Assembly (NCBI GenBank): GCA_005406025.1
Contig: BGZK01001007.1
Span: 124,001 to 188,000, forward strand
From: Eumeta japonica
Lineage: Eukaryota > Arthropoda > Insecta > Lepidoptera > Psychidae
Length of the DNA stretch: 64,000 bases
Reading direction: 5' to 3'
In this document: piece after piece, positions 27,721-38,399 of the stretch
Numbering within the stretch: the stretch's first letter is position 1
Layout of the letters: each line of letters starts with the position of its first letter
Notes under the pieces: model-generated
The model's database searches: none
What the model was told of the DNA's origin: nothing
Seen by the model: only the letters and a program-made list of their open reading frames with translations
Made by a program: the position numbers and the translations under genes

Positions 27721-27899
27721 AAGTTGACGCTTATTTGGCACAAATTTAGACATATGAAGTTAATAATATGATAGGGTTACGTTGTTCTTGAATGAGTTAC
27801 CTAATTTTCAATTTTAAAAATCTGCAAATTCTAACATAAGCCTCGTGCCATTCCATCTCTTTCAAAACGGCGGAAACTTATTTGTACTCCTAATACGTA

Positions 27900-28600
27900 T
27901 ATATTTCGTATTTGTAAGCATGTTATTTTTATGGAATATCGAGTCACCATTCAAGTTTACCTTTAAGGTGCATAAAAGAAAAGAAAGGGAAGAAAATTAG
28001 TGAAATGGTGAACGTTGAAAAACATAAGGCAAAAAAATGTAAAAATAGCAAAGCAAAATAAAAGTGTAACAGGAAACAATAAACCTAAAATTAAATGCAG
28101 TTTCCTCCTTCTAGAAGTGTATAGTGAGACAGGCGATGACGGCGACTAAAGCATTGGCCGTGATAAATGTCAGACGGTGTCATATAAAATACATTTCTTT
28201 CAAAAATCAAAATTACAGCGCAGATGCTGACCAAAATTGAGAATGTGATTTTTTTTCTACATTCGTAAATCATTTCTAAAAGCGATTGTAAATCAGTAAT
28301 TTTTGATTTATTTATTTAATAAAATTACTATCATTTTAAATATACTGTTTTACAAGCTTATAATTATTTTTATCACACATCATATTTCAATAACAGAATG
28401 TCTAAATTGTTTCATATTATTAAAGATAATATATTATTTTATTATGTATTGTTTATTCAAATTTGGCCATGTTACAAGCAGTACTATTCCCAAATCCTAT
28501 AAGATTAATAATCATTTACCAATTTCAATAGCCGTCAATAGGAAAACTAAATATGTATTACATATATTAATAGTAAATTTATTTATTTTATTGTAAAGCG
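27900..28600. other. AT-rich intergenic DNA
   Basis: No gene seen. Open frames on both strands are AT-driven and low in complexity. Confidence 0.5.
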
Positions 28601-28609
28601 TGAGGGTAT

Positions 28610-29258
28610 AAAGCTTGATAAGTCCGGTTAGTCAACGCCAGGGGGCCGGAGGGTTCCGATTGTAATTTAAGACGGACATTGTTTCGCCGCCACAGTGTTC
28701 CCATGAATGAACGGAGGTGCGTCGCTCGCGGCGAGGTCACGACTCAGTTTTTTACCTGTATGATGTAATGCCCTCACACCTTGATACGAGCAATAAAGGC
28801 AAATCGGTTTACTGTACTTTTAATACATCGAATATCAAGATCGGTCCGTCGTAGTAAGCTCCACCCGATGTTTGTTCGATGTTCAGTTTCGTTGTGACGC
28901 GGGAACTCCACGCATGCGTATTGTGGAACTGTGAAGTTCTTTAAGCGTTTGTCTATACGCACACAGAGAACGAACTGGACGACAGTCGCGGTTACGTGTA
29001 GACGGACGCGGTTTGGTCTTTGTAGCGCGCTCACCGCGGACTATTTTTGAAGTTAACCTCACTGCGTCTACATCAGGTGATTCATCTGCACAAAATGTCT
29101 CCCGTTTTAGTGGCTATTAACTGAATATCGATAGTGTCTCATTTTAAATACGATCCGTACGACAGTGAAGAGAGTTAAACGAGACCGATGTCTTTGTGCG
29201 GCAACGTAAACGAGATCGATAAGAAAGGTGAACGTAATGTCATACAAATGAAAAGATA
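28610..29258 (+). promoter_or_regulatory. 5' flank or leader of the RGS-like gene
   Basis: GC content rises relative to the DNA upstream, with CpG-rich segments around 28660-28740 and 28900-29040, as at many insect promoters. The sequence ATATCGATAG near 29123 resembles a DREF-type site (TATCGATA). No TATA box is clear. An in-frame TAA at 29235 fixes the first Met at 29259 unless an upstream exon is spliced in. Confidence 0.35.
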
Positions 29259-29705
29259 ATGGATGGATGTTTCGCCGCGTGCGGCTGTGATGATTACGAG
29301 GGCGTGACGAAAGCAGACTTGGACCGGTTCACTGATAAGATAGAGAATGTCCTCAACGACGAGAAGGGCCGGCGGCTTTTCCGGAACTACATGTTCACGT
29401 CCAAGATGAAAGACGGACGTAGGACCTTGGACTTCTGGGAGCACACGGACAAACTGATCGGCTACCAGGAGAACGCCGAAAGCATCTCCTACCGCAGTTA
29501 CCTTAGGCGCGTCGACAGACTGATAGATGAGGCTGGAAGGATAGAGGAACTCGATTTCGCTACAATGGAGAGGTTGACGATCGCGCGAGACTCTGAAATT
29601 AAGGAAGAAATAATAGAAGCTCTAAAAGTGTTGAAGACAGAAGCCACCAAAGCACTTAGAAGGGAATACGCCAAGTTCCAAATGCGTTTCATACCTTCTA
29701 AATGA
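29259..29705 (+). CDS. Short RGS-domain-like protein, single exon, 148 residues
   Basis: An intact frame with good codon texture and GC-richer than its flanks. Residues about 20-75 resemble the first half of a regulator of G-protein signalling domain: IENVLNDEKGRRLFRNYMF then TLDFWEHTDKLIGY parallels the RGS pattern (helix, Gly-x-x-x-Phe, then the Phe-Trp-x-x-x-x helix). The second half (residues 85-145) is helical and charged and only loosely RGS-like. RGS proteins speed GTP hydrolysis on G-alpha subunits at the membrane. The N-terminus MDGCFAACGC has three cysteines and could be palmitoylated. If it is an RGS protein it is minimal, with no extra domain. The assignment is by eye; another helical family is possible. 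It has no visible intron and is convergent with Sce. Confidence 0.7.
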   Translation: MDGCFAACGCDDYEGVTKADLDRFTDKIENVLNDEKGRRLFRNYMFTSKMKDGRRTLDFWEHTDKLIGYQENAESISYRSYLRRVDRLIDEAGRIEELDFATMERLTIARDSEIKEEIIEALKVLKTEATKALRREYAKFQMRFIPSK

Positions 29706-30130
29706 TCTTACTTGTGTCTAGTACCAGTTAGTTACAATAGTGGCTTTTTTAATGGACATGTTTTTGAATTTCCCGCCATCGAGTGCAAATTATTGAAAAC
29801 GGGTGTCGCAATTCCATTTTAAATGTTTGTAGTGTTGTAAATATTTATTGTATACTCGAAATATGGCCTTACCGAATTGAATAATAATATTTATTCGAGG
29901 CGTGCTTTTATAAAAAAAAAACCTTTTAGAAATGTTATTTTTGTTACTACACTTCAAGGTAAGACGGCTAATCACGTTAATTCGGTTGGCACACGTTCGC
30001 ACGCAATGTTGTACTGATTTTACAAGCACGTCGGCGTGAGATGCATATTAAACTTATAGCTAAATATTGAATTTTATTTTTTGTCCATTTAAGACCCAAA
30101 TCAGGCTCAATAAACAAAGGCAAAAAAAAT
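29706..30130 (+). terminator. 3'UTR of the RGS-like gene with AATAAA at 30109
   Basis: AATAAA at 30109-30114 is followed within 30 bases by an A-rich run, giving a 3'UTR of about 400-420 bases. Earlier hexamer variants are present but this is the clearest. Confidence 0.5.
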
Positions 30131-31310
30131 CCATTCTTTTATATTTTATTTGACGGAATGCTAAGGGAGCTTCTAGCACATATCCATTTAATTTAAGCAT
30201 TATTGTGATTTTTTATAAAGTTACGTATAGTATGTTCATATTGTTTCAGACTAATCTAGAAATAGTAGTTTCTGAAATGAAAGATAGATCAACATCAATA
30301 AATTAAGAATGTTTAATAATAATTTGCAAACAATTATATTGGTGTCTGGGTATCGTCAGAAATATGCATGGCCTTACTATAAGGGTAGGGTAAAATAACG
30401 ATGTGCTATAAAGAACAATTTATTAAAATCATTGCACTAACTTAATACATTGATCTTAAACAATATATCAGGAAAAACTCTAATCTATTGTTTAAAACTT
30501 CATACAATATATTTTTATAAACTAAAAGTGTGCGACGTGACTTGCAACTTGTCTCCTTAATTAACATTTACATGAAAATAATTTTATATTATTAGATTGT
30601 TGCAAAATAATTTCTGTAAATTTCATACAATACATGGCTGTTACAAATTTAAGATACTTATCTATAGTACATATTGATAAATAATCTCCCAAATATATTG
30701 AACGAAATTGTGAAACTAATACTTATTCTGGGCTGTTCGTGCTCAACTTGTCAGCAATTCCCCAATCCCCATACACTAAAATTTATTTTATTAGTTCATC
30801 ATAGATAAGCACAAGACTTCATTATTATATGTTTCACATCCATAAATACTTTTAATTTTCATTATAAAAATTACAAAGCATAAATGAAAATTCTGTAACC
30901 GCAAACCTCTGAACTTGCATAAGATAATTCAAGAGCGCCGGCATTGGTCAAAATGGTGCATCAAAATAGAAAACTGCTTACAATCACATTATTACCATTA
31001 AGTTAGACAAAAATATTATTTTTATGTCAAATCATGGTTTAAAATGTAGCCTAAATTTTTAATATTAAAATTACATTATTAAAGTTCATTTCCCATCAAG
31101 GTAAAATTAGGCAGAAGGAAACAACATAAATTGCCTAGTTGTAAAGTTACTTTTATTAAAGGGATGACATGTCATACTGATATTGTACATTGGAACTAGA
31201 AAGTCACAAGTCCATTTATTACGAAAAACTAACCTCTATGGTCACTTATGTATTATCTACTTTAGATAAGCTAATTGCAGAGCTATATACATTGCTATAA
31301 AGATTGTATA
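30131..31310. other. AT-rich region between the convergent RGS-like and Sce genes
   Basis: No open frame of interest; may be partly 3'UTR of either gene. Nothing else seen. Confidence 0.5.
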
Positions 31311-31312
31311 TA

Positions 31313-32229
31313 CAGTGGAACTCGTATAACTCGAATCTCTTCGAATCGAAATTCTCTCCAATTAGAAAAATATCCTCGTTGCATTCCCGTCAAACCCAAA
31401 ATTTTCCATCACTCGAATTATAAGACATCTGTTAATCAAAATCACCCCACTATTCCCTTTAAGGCATGTCAGTATATTTTTTCCTTCTATAGCTCGAATA
31501 AAAAATGAATTTGACTTCTATATCTCGAGGAAATCTATGTTGTGTTCAAGTTTTCAAATACAAAATATCTTTTGTGATTCACGGAAAAAATAAGAATTCA
31601 ACACATGTTCTCCAGGCATATTTTGTATTCGCCTGGTTTAATCTTTATCACTTTTCTTTAAGGATTACCCATTGGTAATTTAATTTAATTAAGACTTCAT
31701 TAAGTCTTAATTTGTGGAATTGTTTAAACGAATATAGTTGGTCTTAGTTTCTACATGCACCAAGAGTAGGGTAAGTAAAAAGCAAGACTACCTTGTAGAG
31801 ACAATCAATACATATTAATACATCTATTACAGAGAATTTGAATAGATATTTTAAAATGAATGCTGTTAGAGAAAAATTAAAAACTTTGATTCTACAAAGC
31901 TGTACAGAAGTGTAATAAGAAGAAAGACATTGCTGAACAATTTTGCTTACTGTTGAGTACTCTCTCAACAATAACAATAAATGAATCTGTAGAACTGATA
32001 AAAATGAAATCTTGTAGCAAAAAAAAAATTGGCTATTATAAATTTTATGAAATTCTTTAAATTTACTCATGTTAATTTATAAAAATTACAAGTGTGACTT
32101 AGATTTCAATCTGTTTCGTCTGTGTAACTTAAAATTCCTGTTGCTTAGAAACTAAACCTTTGTAAATCGAAAACTCTATAATTCAAATTTATTAGCATTT
32201 TTCTTGAATTTTAACTAAAGGTTCCACTA
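31313..32229. mobile_element. Non-autonomous pogo/Tigger-like element
   Basis: The left end, CAGTGGAACTCGTATAACTCG, and the complement of the right end, TAGTGGAACCTTTAGTTAAA, match over the CAGTGGAACY terminus typical of pogo/Tigger elements. TA flanks both sides (31311-31312 and 32230-32231). The first 200 bp carry a string of CTCGAA/TTCGAA words, and AATCGAA/TTCAAAT recurs near the right end, resembling subterminal binding sites. The 917 bp interior has no transposase. Confidence 0.68.
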
Positions 32230-32234
32230 TAACA

Positions 32235-33300
32235 CGTTTACTCTCTATGTGCAGACGCAGGAAGAGTCAGTTTCTAATATGACTTCACAAAAATTTCACA
32301 AATATCGAATATGTTTGATAATCCATATACCTTCTAGTTCAAAGTAGAAAATCAAAATAAAACAATTATTTTCAAATTTATAGAAAAATATTATTGTCAT
32401 AACTAAGCATTGCATTTACTTATTCATAAAAGCATTTCAATCAATTTTCACAGAAATCTACATTTGACTATACAATTATTTTTATTTTAATCAAACTGAT
32501 CAAAGTAAATTGGAGAGTAATTGCAGTGTCATCCTCCCTTCATTTTAATATTAAACTATTTCAACAATAAATTATTTTAAGAGACAAAAAATAAAAAAAG
32601 AAAATAAGATAATTCATTTTTTTATCAAAACAAAATAGAACTACCAATTTTTTAGTCATCACCTGGCAGATTTCATAAAAGAAAAATAAAATTTTAGACA
32701 TGTCATGTAATATGTTTTACATATTTTGTCCAAATAAAATTTTATGAATCAGTATTTCTAATAAAAATGCTAGATATGCTAAAAAAACCACATTCACCAT
32801 TTTTGTTTAAATTTCATGATTACAATAGGATTATCACAATTACCTAGATGAAATGTATTTATACACAGTGAGTATTTTATGTGACAAATGACATTAATTT
32901 ATACAAATCAACATAATATACAACTAATTTGCCTTCAGTTTCTAAACAATTTTATACATAAATAAGATGGTATGAATGACTATATATTATAATATATTCA
33001 TTCCATCTTATATATATATATATTTAAGTTGATTACTGTAGTATGTGGTTTTTGCTAGAATAGGTTCATTAAAAAAAATCCTAAAATTTATTTATAGGAA
33101 ATTAGTTCATTGAAGTAGCTATTTTCCTGACATACAGAAACTCAAATCACATATGATCACATGATGCCAAATTGAGTCCCATATCTCTTAAACCACTTTT
33201 GAAAGCACAATAGTGCCGCAAAGGTGCAAAAGATTTAGTACCATTTTAGTTATGGTAAGCATAACTGATAAGTTAGTTATGCAAAACATAACTAAAATGC
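32235..33300. other. AT-rich region downstream of Sce, probably including its 3'UTR
   Basis: On the minus strand an AATAAA at 33092-33087 is a candidate Sce poly(A) signal. 32962-33011 is an imperfect inverted repeat (ATAAGATGGTATGAATG against its near-complement) with TA-rich loop and flank. No coding region. Confidence 0.45.
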
Positions 33301-33309
33301 TTTTTACTT

Positions 33310-35316
33310 CTAGGTTTTCTTCCAGGAATAGTACATCTCTAATGGCTTATTCACCTGAAATAAAAATATAATGTTATAGCATTACAACATGAAAAATTAT
33401 GCAAATAATTAAATTAAATTTTCGGAATTAACATTGTCTAAAACAAATAATAGTTTATAAATGAAGCTGTACTAACCTTCCAAAACTTATCATTGATTTG
33501 CCTTAAAGTTTGAGAGCCTGCTAATGGCACAAATTGTCCAGGCGCAGGAGCAACATAAATGCAGAAGTTGAGGAGTCTATATGCTTCTGGAAGTTCTGCA
33601 TCCAGATCCAATGTGAGTCTCATTGCTAAATATTTACTGAGATGATCGACTAAAATATAATAAATTAAATCATTATATACACAGATAAACAAAGTGAAAG
33701 TTACTGATCAGCTGACTTTTATTTCTTAAATAGATTTCCAAAATATAGGAAAAATATTGTAATATAATAACAAAATATAATGATTTTGTTATTTTTTATG
33801 ATAAATGAACTTTAAAACGCTTTTAGATTTAAAAATTAAGTATTTTCATAAGGGTTCACAATTTTCTAAACTAGCTTATCATTGCAATAGAATTGTACTA
33901 TCTAGATTATGAAAACAGTATTTAATTTTCTGAAATTTAGTTTATTTGTGTAGACAAAATTGACAGAAACAGTATTTATTCAAAACCATAAACTTAATAT
34001 TACACAATCAATTGCCTTTCCACTATTCAATTACCTATTATGATAGTTGGTTCACTAAAACAAATCCTAATTCTAGCCTGTATTTTTTTTATTATCCTTC
34101 AAGATATGCACTAAAACAGCTTTACTAAATTGAAATTGAGCAATTTAATTTTTGAATTTATAATTTCATTACAATAATAATATTATATAAAAACCTGAAG
34201 CATTAGCAGTAGTTTTAAGGTATCGCACGGAACTATCTTTGAGAGCTCTCATCAGTTGATTGTCGCTAGTCATCTCAGTAGGATGCGGCTTAAATACTAA
34301 TTCAATTTCATTGGGGTTCAGAGGTTCGCCTTCACCTTCCGTATCCATTGAGTTTTCACCTTCTGTCCTGTAATATGAAGTAATATAGTATTAATCACTT
34401 AACTCTACTTTTTATCACTATACAAAATTAAGATAATATTCTATTTATATTAAGCATATTGTCTGAAATACCATAGTCAGAATATAAAATAATGAAAGTA
34501 GAAGTTATAATACCAAATTTGGAAATTAGTAAATAACACTTTTATTATTGAGTTATATAAATAATCATCTGCTGACCGGCCATCACTTGATTCACTTTCT
34601 TCACTTCGCTCTGATGTTAACACTGATTTCGCCCTTTTTGTAGTACTTGTATTTTTAGACACAGAACTGACATTAGATGGTACAGGTGAAGGAGTACTTC
34701 TTACTGATGCTGGATTAGAAGTAGATTGGCCAGAAGGCGCGGGATTTCCTGCTCCTGTAGTAGTATCCTTTGGCGCCGATGTACTACTTCCGTTTGGAGC
34801 AGTTTCAGCATTCCCATTAGAATTTGAAGGATTACTATTATCATCTTGGTTTTTTCTTCTTTGGGGCCTATTTTGTGATTGTAATTTGATTCCCTCCGTT
34901 ATAGAATTAACTAATGACGCTTGAGAATGTGACATATGAATTTTTGCTAATACACGCTCTTGATGAGCTTCATATTCATCTCTGCTGGGGTATATCTTTG
35001 ATATTAATAGATCGAAATTGGGATCAGGTCGAAGAGACCTCTTTGATACTAGTTTTTTGCGACACGTAGGACATTCTTTATTACCGGATCGAAGCGCAGT
35101 TATTATACAATCGGAACAGAATCTGTGCAAGCACTCCTTGGTAGTCATAGTTTTTTTTAACATATCTAAACAAATAGGGCACATCAATTCACTATGCAAA
35201 CTTCGCGGAGACACCGCTATTTCTGTAGCATCAGTGATTACTTCTTGAGGAGTTCGATGGAGCTCGTAGAGTGATAGCTCCCATGTTTTATTCTGTGCGG
35301 GTTCTGCTGACGACAT
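33310..35316 (-). CDS. Sce: Sce/RING1, E3 ubiquitin ligase subunit of Polycomb repressive complex 1, complete
   Basis: Four coding exons on the minus strand: 35316-34577, 34367-34195, 33649-33477 and 33354-33310, all with GT/AG borders and matching phase, giving 376 residues. It mono-ubiquitinates histone H2A within PRC1 in the nucleus. The N-terminus [19 protein letters not shown] and [12 protein letters not shown] is near-identical to the family. The C3HC4 RING has C46, C49, C62, H64, C67, C70, C82 and C85. [20 protein letters not shown] follows. Residues about 150-245 are a Ser/Asn/Pro/Thr-rich low-complexity linker. Exons 2-4 encode the RAWUL domain ([53 protein letters not shown]), which binds CBX/Pc and other PRC1 partners. 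The Met at 35316 is chosen because it matches the family; an in-frame ATG lies ten codons upstream. Confidence 0.97.
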
Positions 35317-35346
35317 TTTCGAGAGAAAATTAAATGTAATACACAC

Positions 35347-36470
35347 ATAAATTTAATTACAAAAACAATTACAAATCATTAATGACATTCATTGACTATC
35401 CATAGTCTATGTCTATAACACCGCCATGTTGACAATTGACACCATAGAGAATAATGTTACAACAGTAGATTGACAATTACTACTCAAAACTGGGTTGCCA
35501 CAGTAAGAGGTTCTTACTATAAATACGAGATTTGTACTTTCCTTACGAGGTGCAAGGACACAGTCTTATTCACAAGTTCAAATCAATGTCAATTCTTGTT
35601 AAAACTCCTAAAAATATGAGCGCCAGCTTATTAGATGCCGAACAATGTCTACAAAAATGTATTAAAACGGTTGTACAGCGCACAAAAAATTACAAAATTA
35701 TGAACAATTTCCTCTTTTCAGGGTTTGCAGTTAATTCCTAGTATATGATAGGTTAAATGTTTCAATGTATGGCGTAATAACTCATATCGCGGGTATATAA
35801 AAGATAACTGTGAATATACACAGTTATCTTCTGATGGCATAAAGATCGCCTGAATAGTTCAAAATTGTCACTCACATAGTTGTTTCTTATTGACAATTGG
35901 ACAAGCCCAACAAATAAATAATATTGGACAAATATTATTTATTTTCTATTCGAAAATCAGTGTATACACTTGAAACCTTAAGTGGACCATTTAGACTAAT
36001 TAAATTAATAAGTTTATATTTTAATAACTCACAGTATAAGCTGTTGTTATGTTTAATTTAGTCGTATATGTAAATATGACAATCAACAGTATTTGCTGCA
36101 TGGCGGCGGTGGTAGTTTTTATTAGTTTATCGTGTTTTCCATGATGTTTACGATACATTGTAAATCATCAGGTCGGTCATAATATAAAAAGTTATGTTTC
36201 GTGTCAGGATGCAACTTTCGTAAAGGACTTAACAGAGGGCTCTTCTATTAAATAATTCATTATTGATATTAATTTTTATGTAATGAAATGATTCGATTTT
36301 TTAACAATATGCGAAGACAGTCAAAGGCTTATTGTCTCATCCCAGTTATCGCCACTAATTATATGTAGAATAAAAACCTTTAGTTTACAACAGCATACCA
36401 CCATCCCGTGAACACAATACAAATAAAAAGTTCGATAATTATTGTAATATACTACATTTCAAGATCAATA
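35347..36470. other. Upstream flank of Sce
   Basis: Should hold the Sce promoter; I see no definite core element. The open frame at 35532-35741 (+) has no recognisable similarity. TATAAAAGATAACTGTG followed by its near-complement (about 35796-35830: ATAACTGTG/CACAGTTAT) forms a short stem. Confidence 0.45.
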
Positions 36471-36472
36471 CG

Positions 36473-36620
36473 GTGGTGGCTCGATGATTAAGAGCCTTCA
36501 ACTCGGAATCAGAAGGTAGAGGGTTTGATCTTGACAAAGGACGGATTGACCGAAGAGATTTTGACTTAAATCAAACTGTACCACACGCTCTGTGCCTAAG
36601 AGAACACGTTCTATCGGTCA
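36473..36620 (+). repeat. tRNA-derived SINE, decayed
   Basis: GGTGGCTCGATGATTAAGAG has the form of a tRNA-like A box, and GAGGGTTTGATCTTGAC that of a B box, about 35 bases later, the spacing of an internal RNA polymerase III promoter. The body continues into TGTACCACACGCTCTGTGCC. It does not fold as a functional tRNA, so it is a SINE head. Confidence 0.55.
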
Positions 36621-36849
36621 CGGTAATCGCAACAGTGACAATGATCGTTAGCAGTCCTCGGGCTGCGCTGCGCCGGCGAGTGGGGCTTCGAGCTCGAGCC
36701 TCTCGAGCTGATATGAAAGGATCGTGGAGGGAAAAAACGGAAAAAAAAAAAGCTGAGCTTGGGTCGAGAAAGTTCCTACTCAGATGGACTTCTTATAGGT
36801 TTTCCTGTTATCTAAAAGTGTTCTCTTCAGTCTAACGTAAATTGTTTGA

Positions 36850-38084
36850 AGTCAATGAGGCGACTGCAAATGTAAGTTTTTTTTTAGAAAAAATATTTTC
36901 AAAAATAAAATGAAGACCGCCTCCAAAAATCTATTTAAATTATTGTTGTGCAGATTACAGAAATATCTAATATTGTTTTTGTAGTTGGTCCCGTCTAAAG
37001 ATAAATCCAATACAGTAAGACTCTTTAGAGGAACAAAATCTCTTTGACTCAATATTGACCGTTTCATATTCACATCTCCAAAATACAACTAATTAGTTAT
37101 TTTTTGGAGTCTGTATAGACCATTTAAATACGTTTTTGAATTAGATTTTAGCTGTTTTTTTATTTATTTTTTACCTTTTTTTTGGTATCAAGTAATTCAA
37201 ACTTTATAATTGTCTTAATTACTTTGCGCTATGGTTATTGACGAGGCATCTCCTTTACTTTGTACAGTGCAAGTCGAAAAGCAGTTTCGATCTTGTATTT
37301 ATTGTCCGCTGCTAACTATTCCAGGGTTTATACATCCTTAATTGGGAGTGCAACTACCAATTTATTATTATACAAATTACATAAGTTATTCTTTTCTCTT
37401 ATGATATAAAAGTTCTACAAATTATATAGATCATATTTTCATTAATTCCCCAATGAATTAATTCACGCTATTTCAGCTGTTCTCGCTAATGAGTTTCTAT
37501 GCGTTCCCGCTAAGGTTGTCACTTTGGACTTATATAAAAGAATGAAAATATGTAATTTATTATAATTCTGTGTTTTTCTAATAGCCGCTAAAGATTAGTT
37601 TCTGTCGACAAATCACAGGTTTATCCCCTAACTTCTAATGGTTAAAGAGTGTGAAGTGAGCGGGTTATCGTTGGAGGGAAGAGATGCAAAAACCATCTAT
37701 TGCTACGGCAGTTGTTTATTACATCACTCTCAGAACAATACACTTAGAATGTAATACTAAACTAGATTTGACACTCACAATCTAATATGAATTTCTATTA
37801 CGTTCAGAGTTATAAAAAGGGTACGCAAAAGGGTAAACGCGCGGTCGGTCGGCGGCGGGCGGTTCATGGCTTACGTTGCGATCCATTGAATAAAAAACTG
37901 AAACCTGAACGCCGCGCGACCGCGCCGGCGGTGCGGCCGCGCAGCCGACCAATTTCTTGCGTAGGCGCAATCTCATTATATATAAGAAATAGGAAGGTTT
38001 ATTTGTACATAATTTTATTTATTTATTTTATATATTTTTTTATTACTATAAAATTTATTTTTATGTTGCTACAAGTGCTGTAGC
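36850..38084. other. Intergenic region with a GC-rich island at 37820-37976
   Basis: Mostly AT-rich. 37820-37976 is CpG-dense (GGTCGGTCGGCGGCGGGCGG, then CCGCGCGACCGCGCCGGCGG) and is followed at once by ATTATATATAAGAAATAGG, which contains a TATA-box-like TATATAAG. The combination could be a promoter, but no coding frame downstream supports this. No gene identified. Confidence 0.4.
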
Positions 38085-38395
38085 TTGAATCATCAGCTTA
38101 GTAGCATGAAATGATGACTCCCAGACGTTAAAATTTGAATAACTGAAAAAAAAGATCTCAAACACACTATACGTGTCTATAATTTTTGAGGATTTTTCTC
38201 GTTTTCCCTGGGATCCTGTCATCAGATCCGAACTTGGTGACTATGGAACAACCTCTGACGTATACCCTTTCAAGAACAAATAAAAAATCAAAATCAGTGC
38301 ACAACTGACGAAGTTATCGCTGAATGTACATAAAAGAAAAAATGCGTACAGACGAACATAGAATGTCCTTTTTTGAAGTCGGTTAAAGACTGAAT
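38085..38395 (+). repeat. ~300 bp interspersed repeat, plus-strand copy
   Basis: Landmarks: TGAATCATCAGCTTAGTAGC, CGTTTTCCCTGGGATCCTGTC, GAACTTGGTGACTATGGAAC, CAAGAACAAATAAAAAATC, ending TTTTTTGAAGTCGGTTAAA-like. The reverse complement of the same family lies at 42915-43215. It resembles a repeat I know as common in Lepidoptera, class unknown. Confidence 0.65.
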
Positions 38396-38399
38396 AAAT

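Larger units (their letters stand above)
26544..27890 (-). mobile_element. Mariner element, complete ends, inactive, with nested MITE
   Basis: A 1347 bp span bordered by TA at both sides (26542-26543, 27891-27892). The termini are inverted: GGAGTACAAATAAGTTTCCGC at the left (one residue over a 20-base core) and its near-exact complement at the right, differing at one position in about 28. The transposase runs on the minus strand. The body includes an unrelated 138 bp hAT MITE at 26710-26847, so the original mariner was about 1.2 kb, a normal length for the family. Confidence 0.92.

Noticed and set aside
28774..29034. 86-codon minus-strand open frame upstream of the RGS-like gene
   Set aside because: No recognisable similarity; it overlaps the likely promoter or leader of the plus-strand gene.
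29175..29692. Minus-strand frames opposite the RGS-like gene
   Set aside because: Antisense shadows; the plus frame has the protein-like pattern and a good context.
36473..36535. Possible tRNA gene
   Set aside because: A and B boxes are present, but no acceptor or anticodon stem forms; it is a SINE head.
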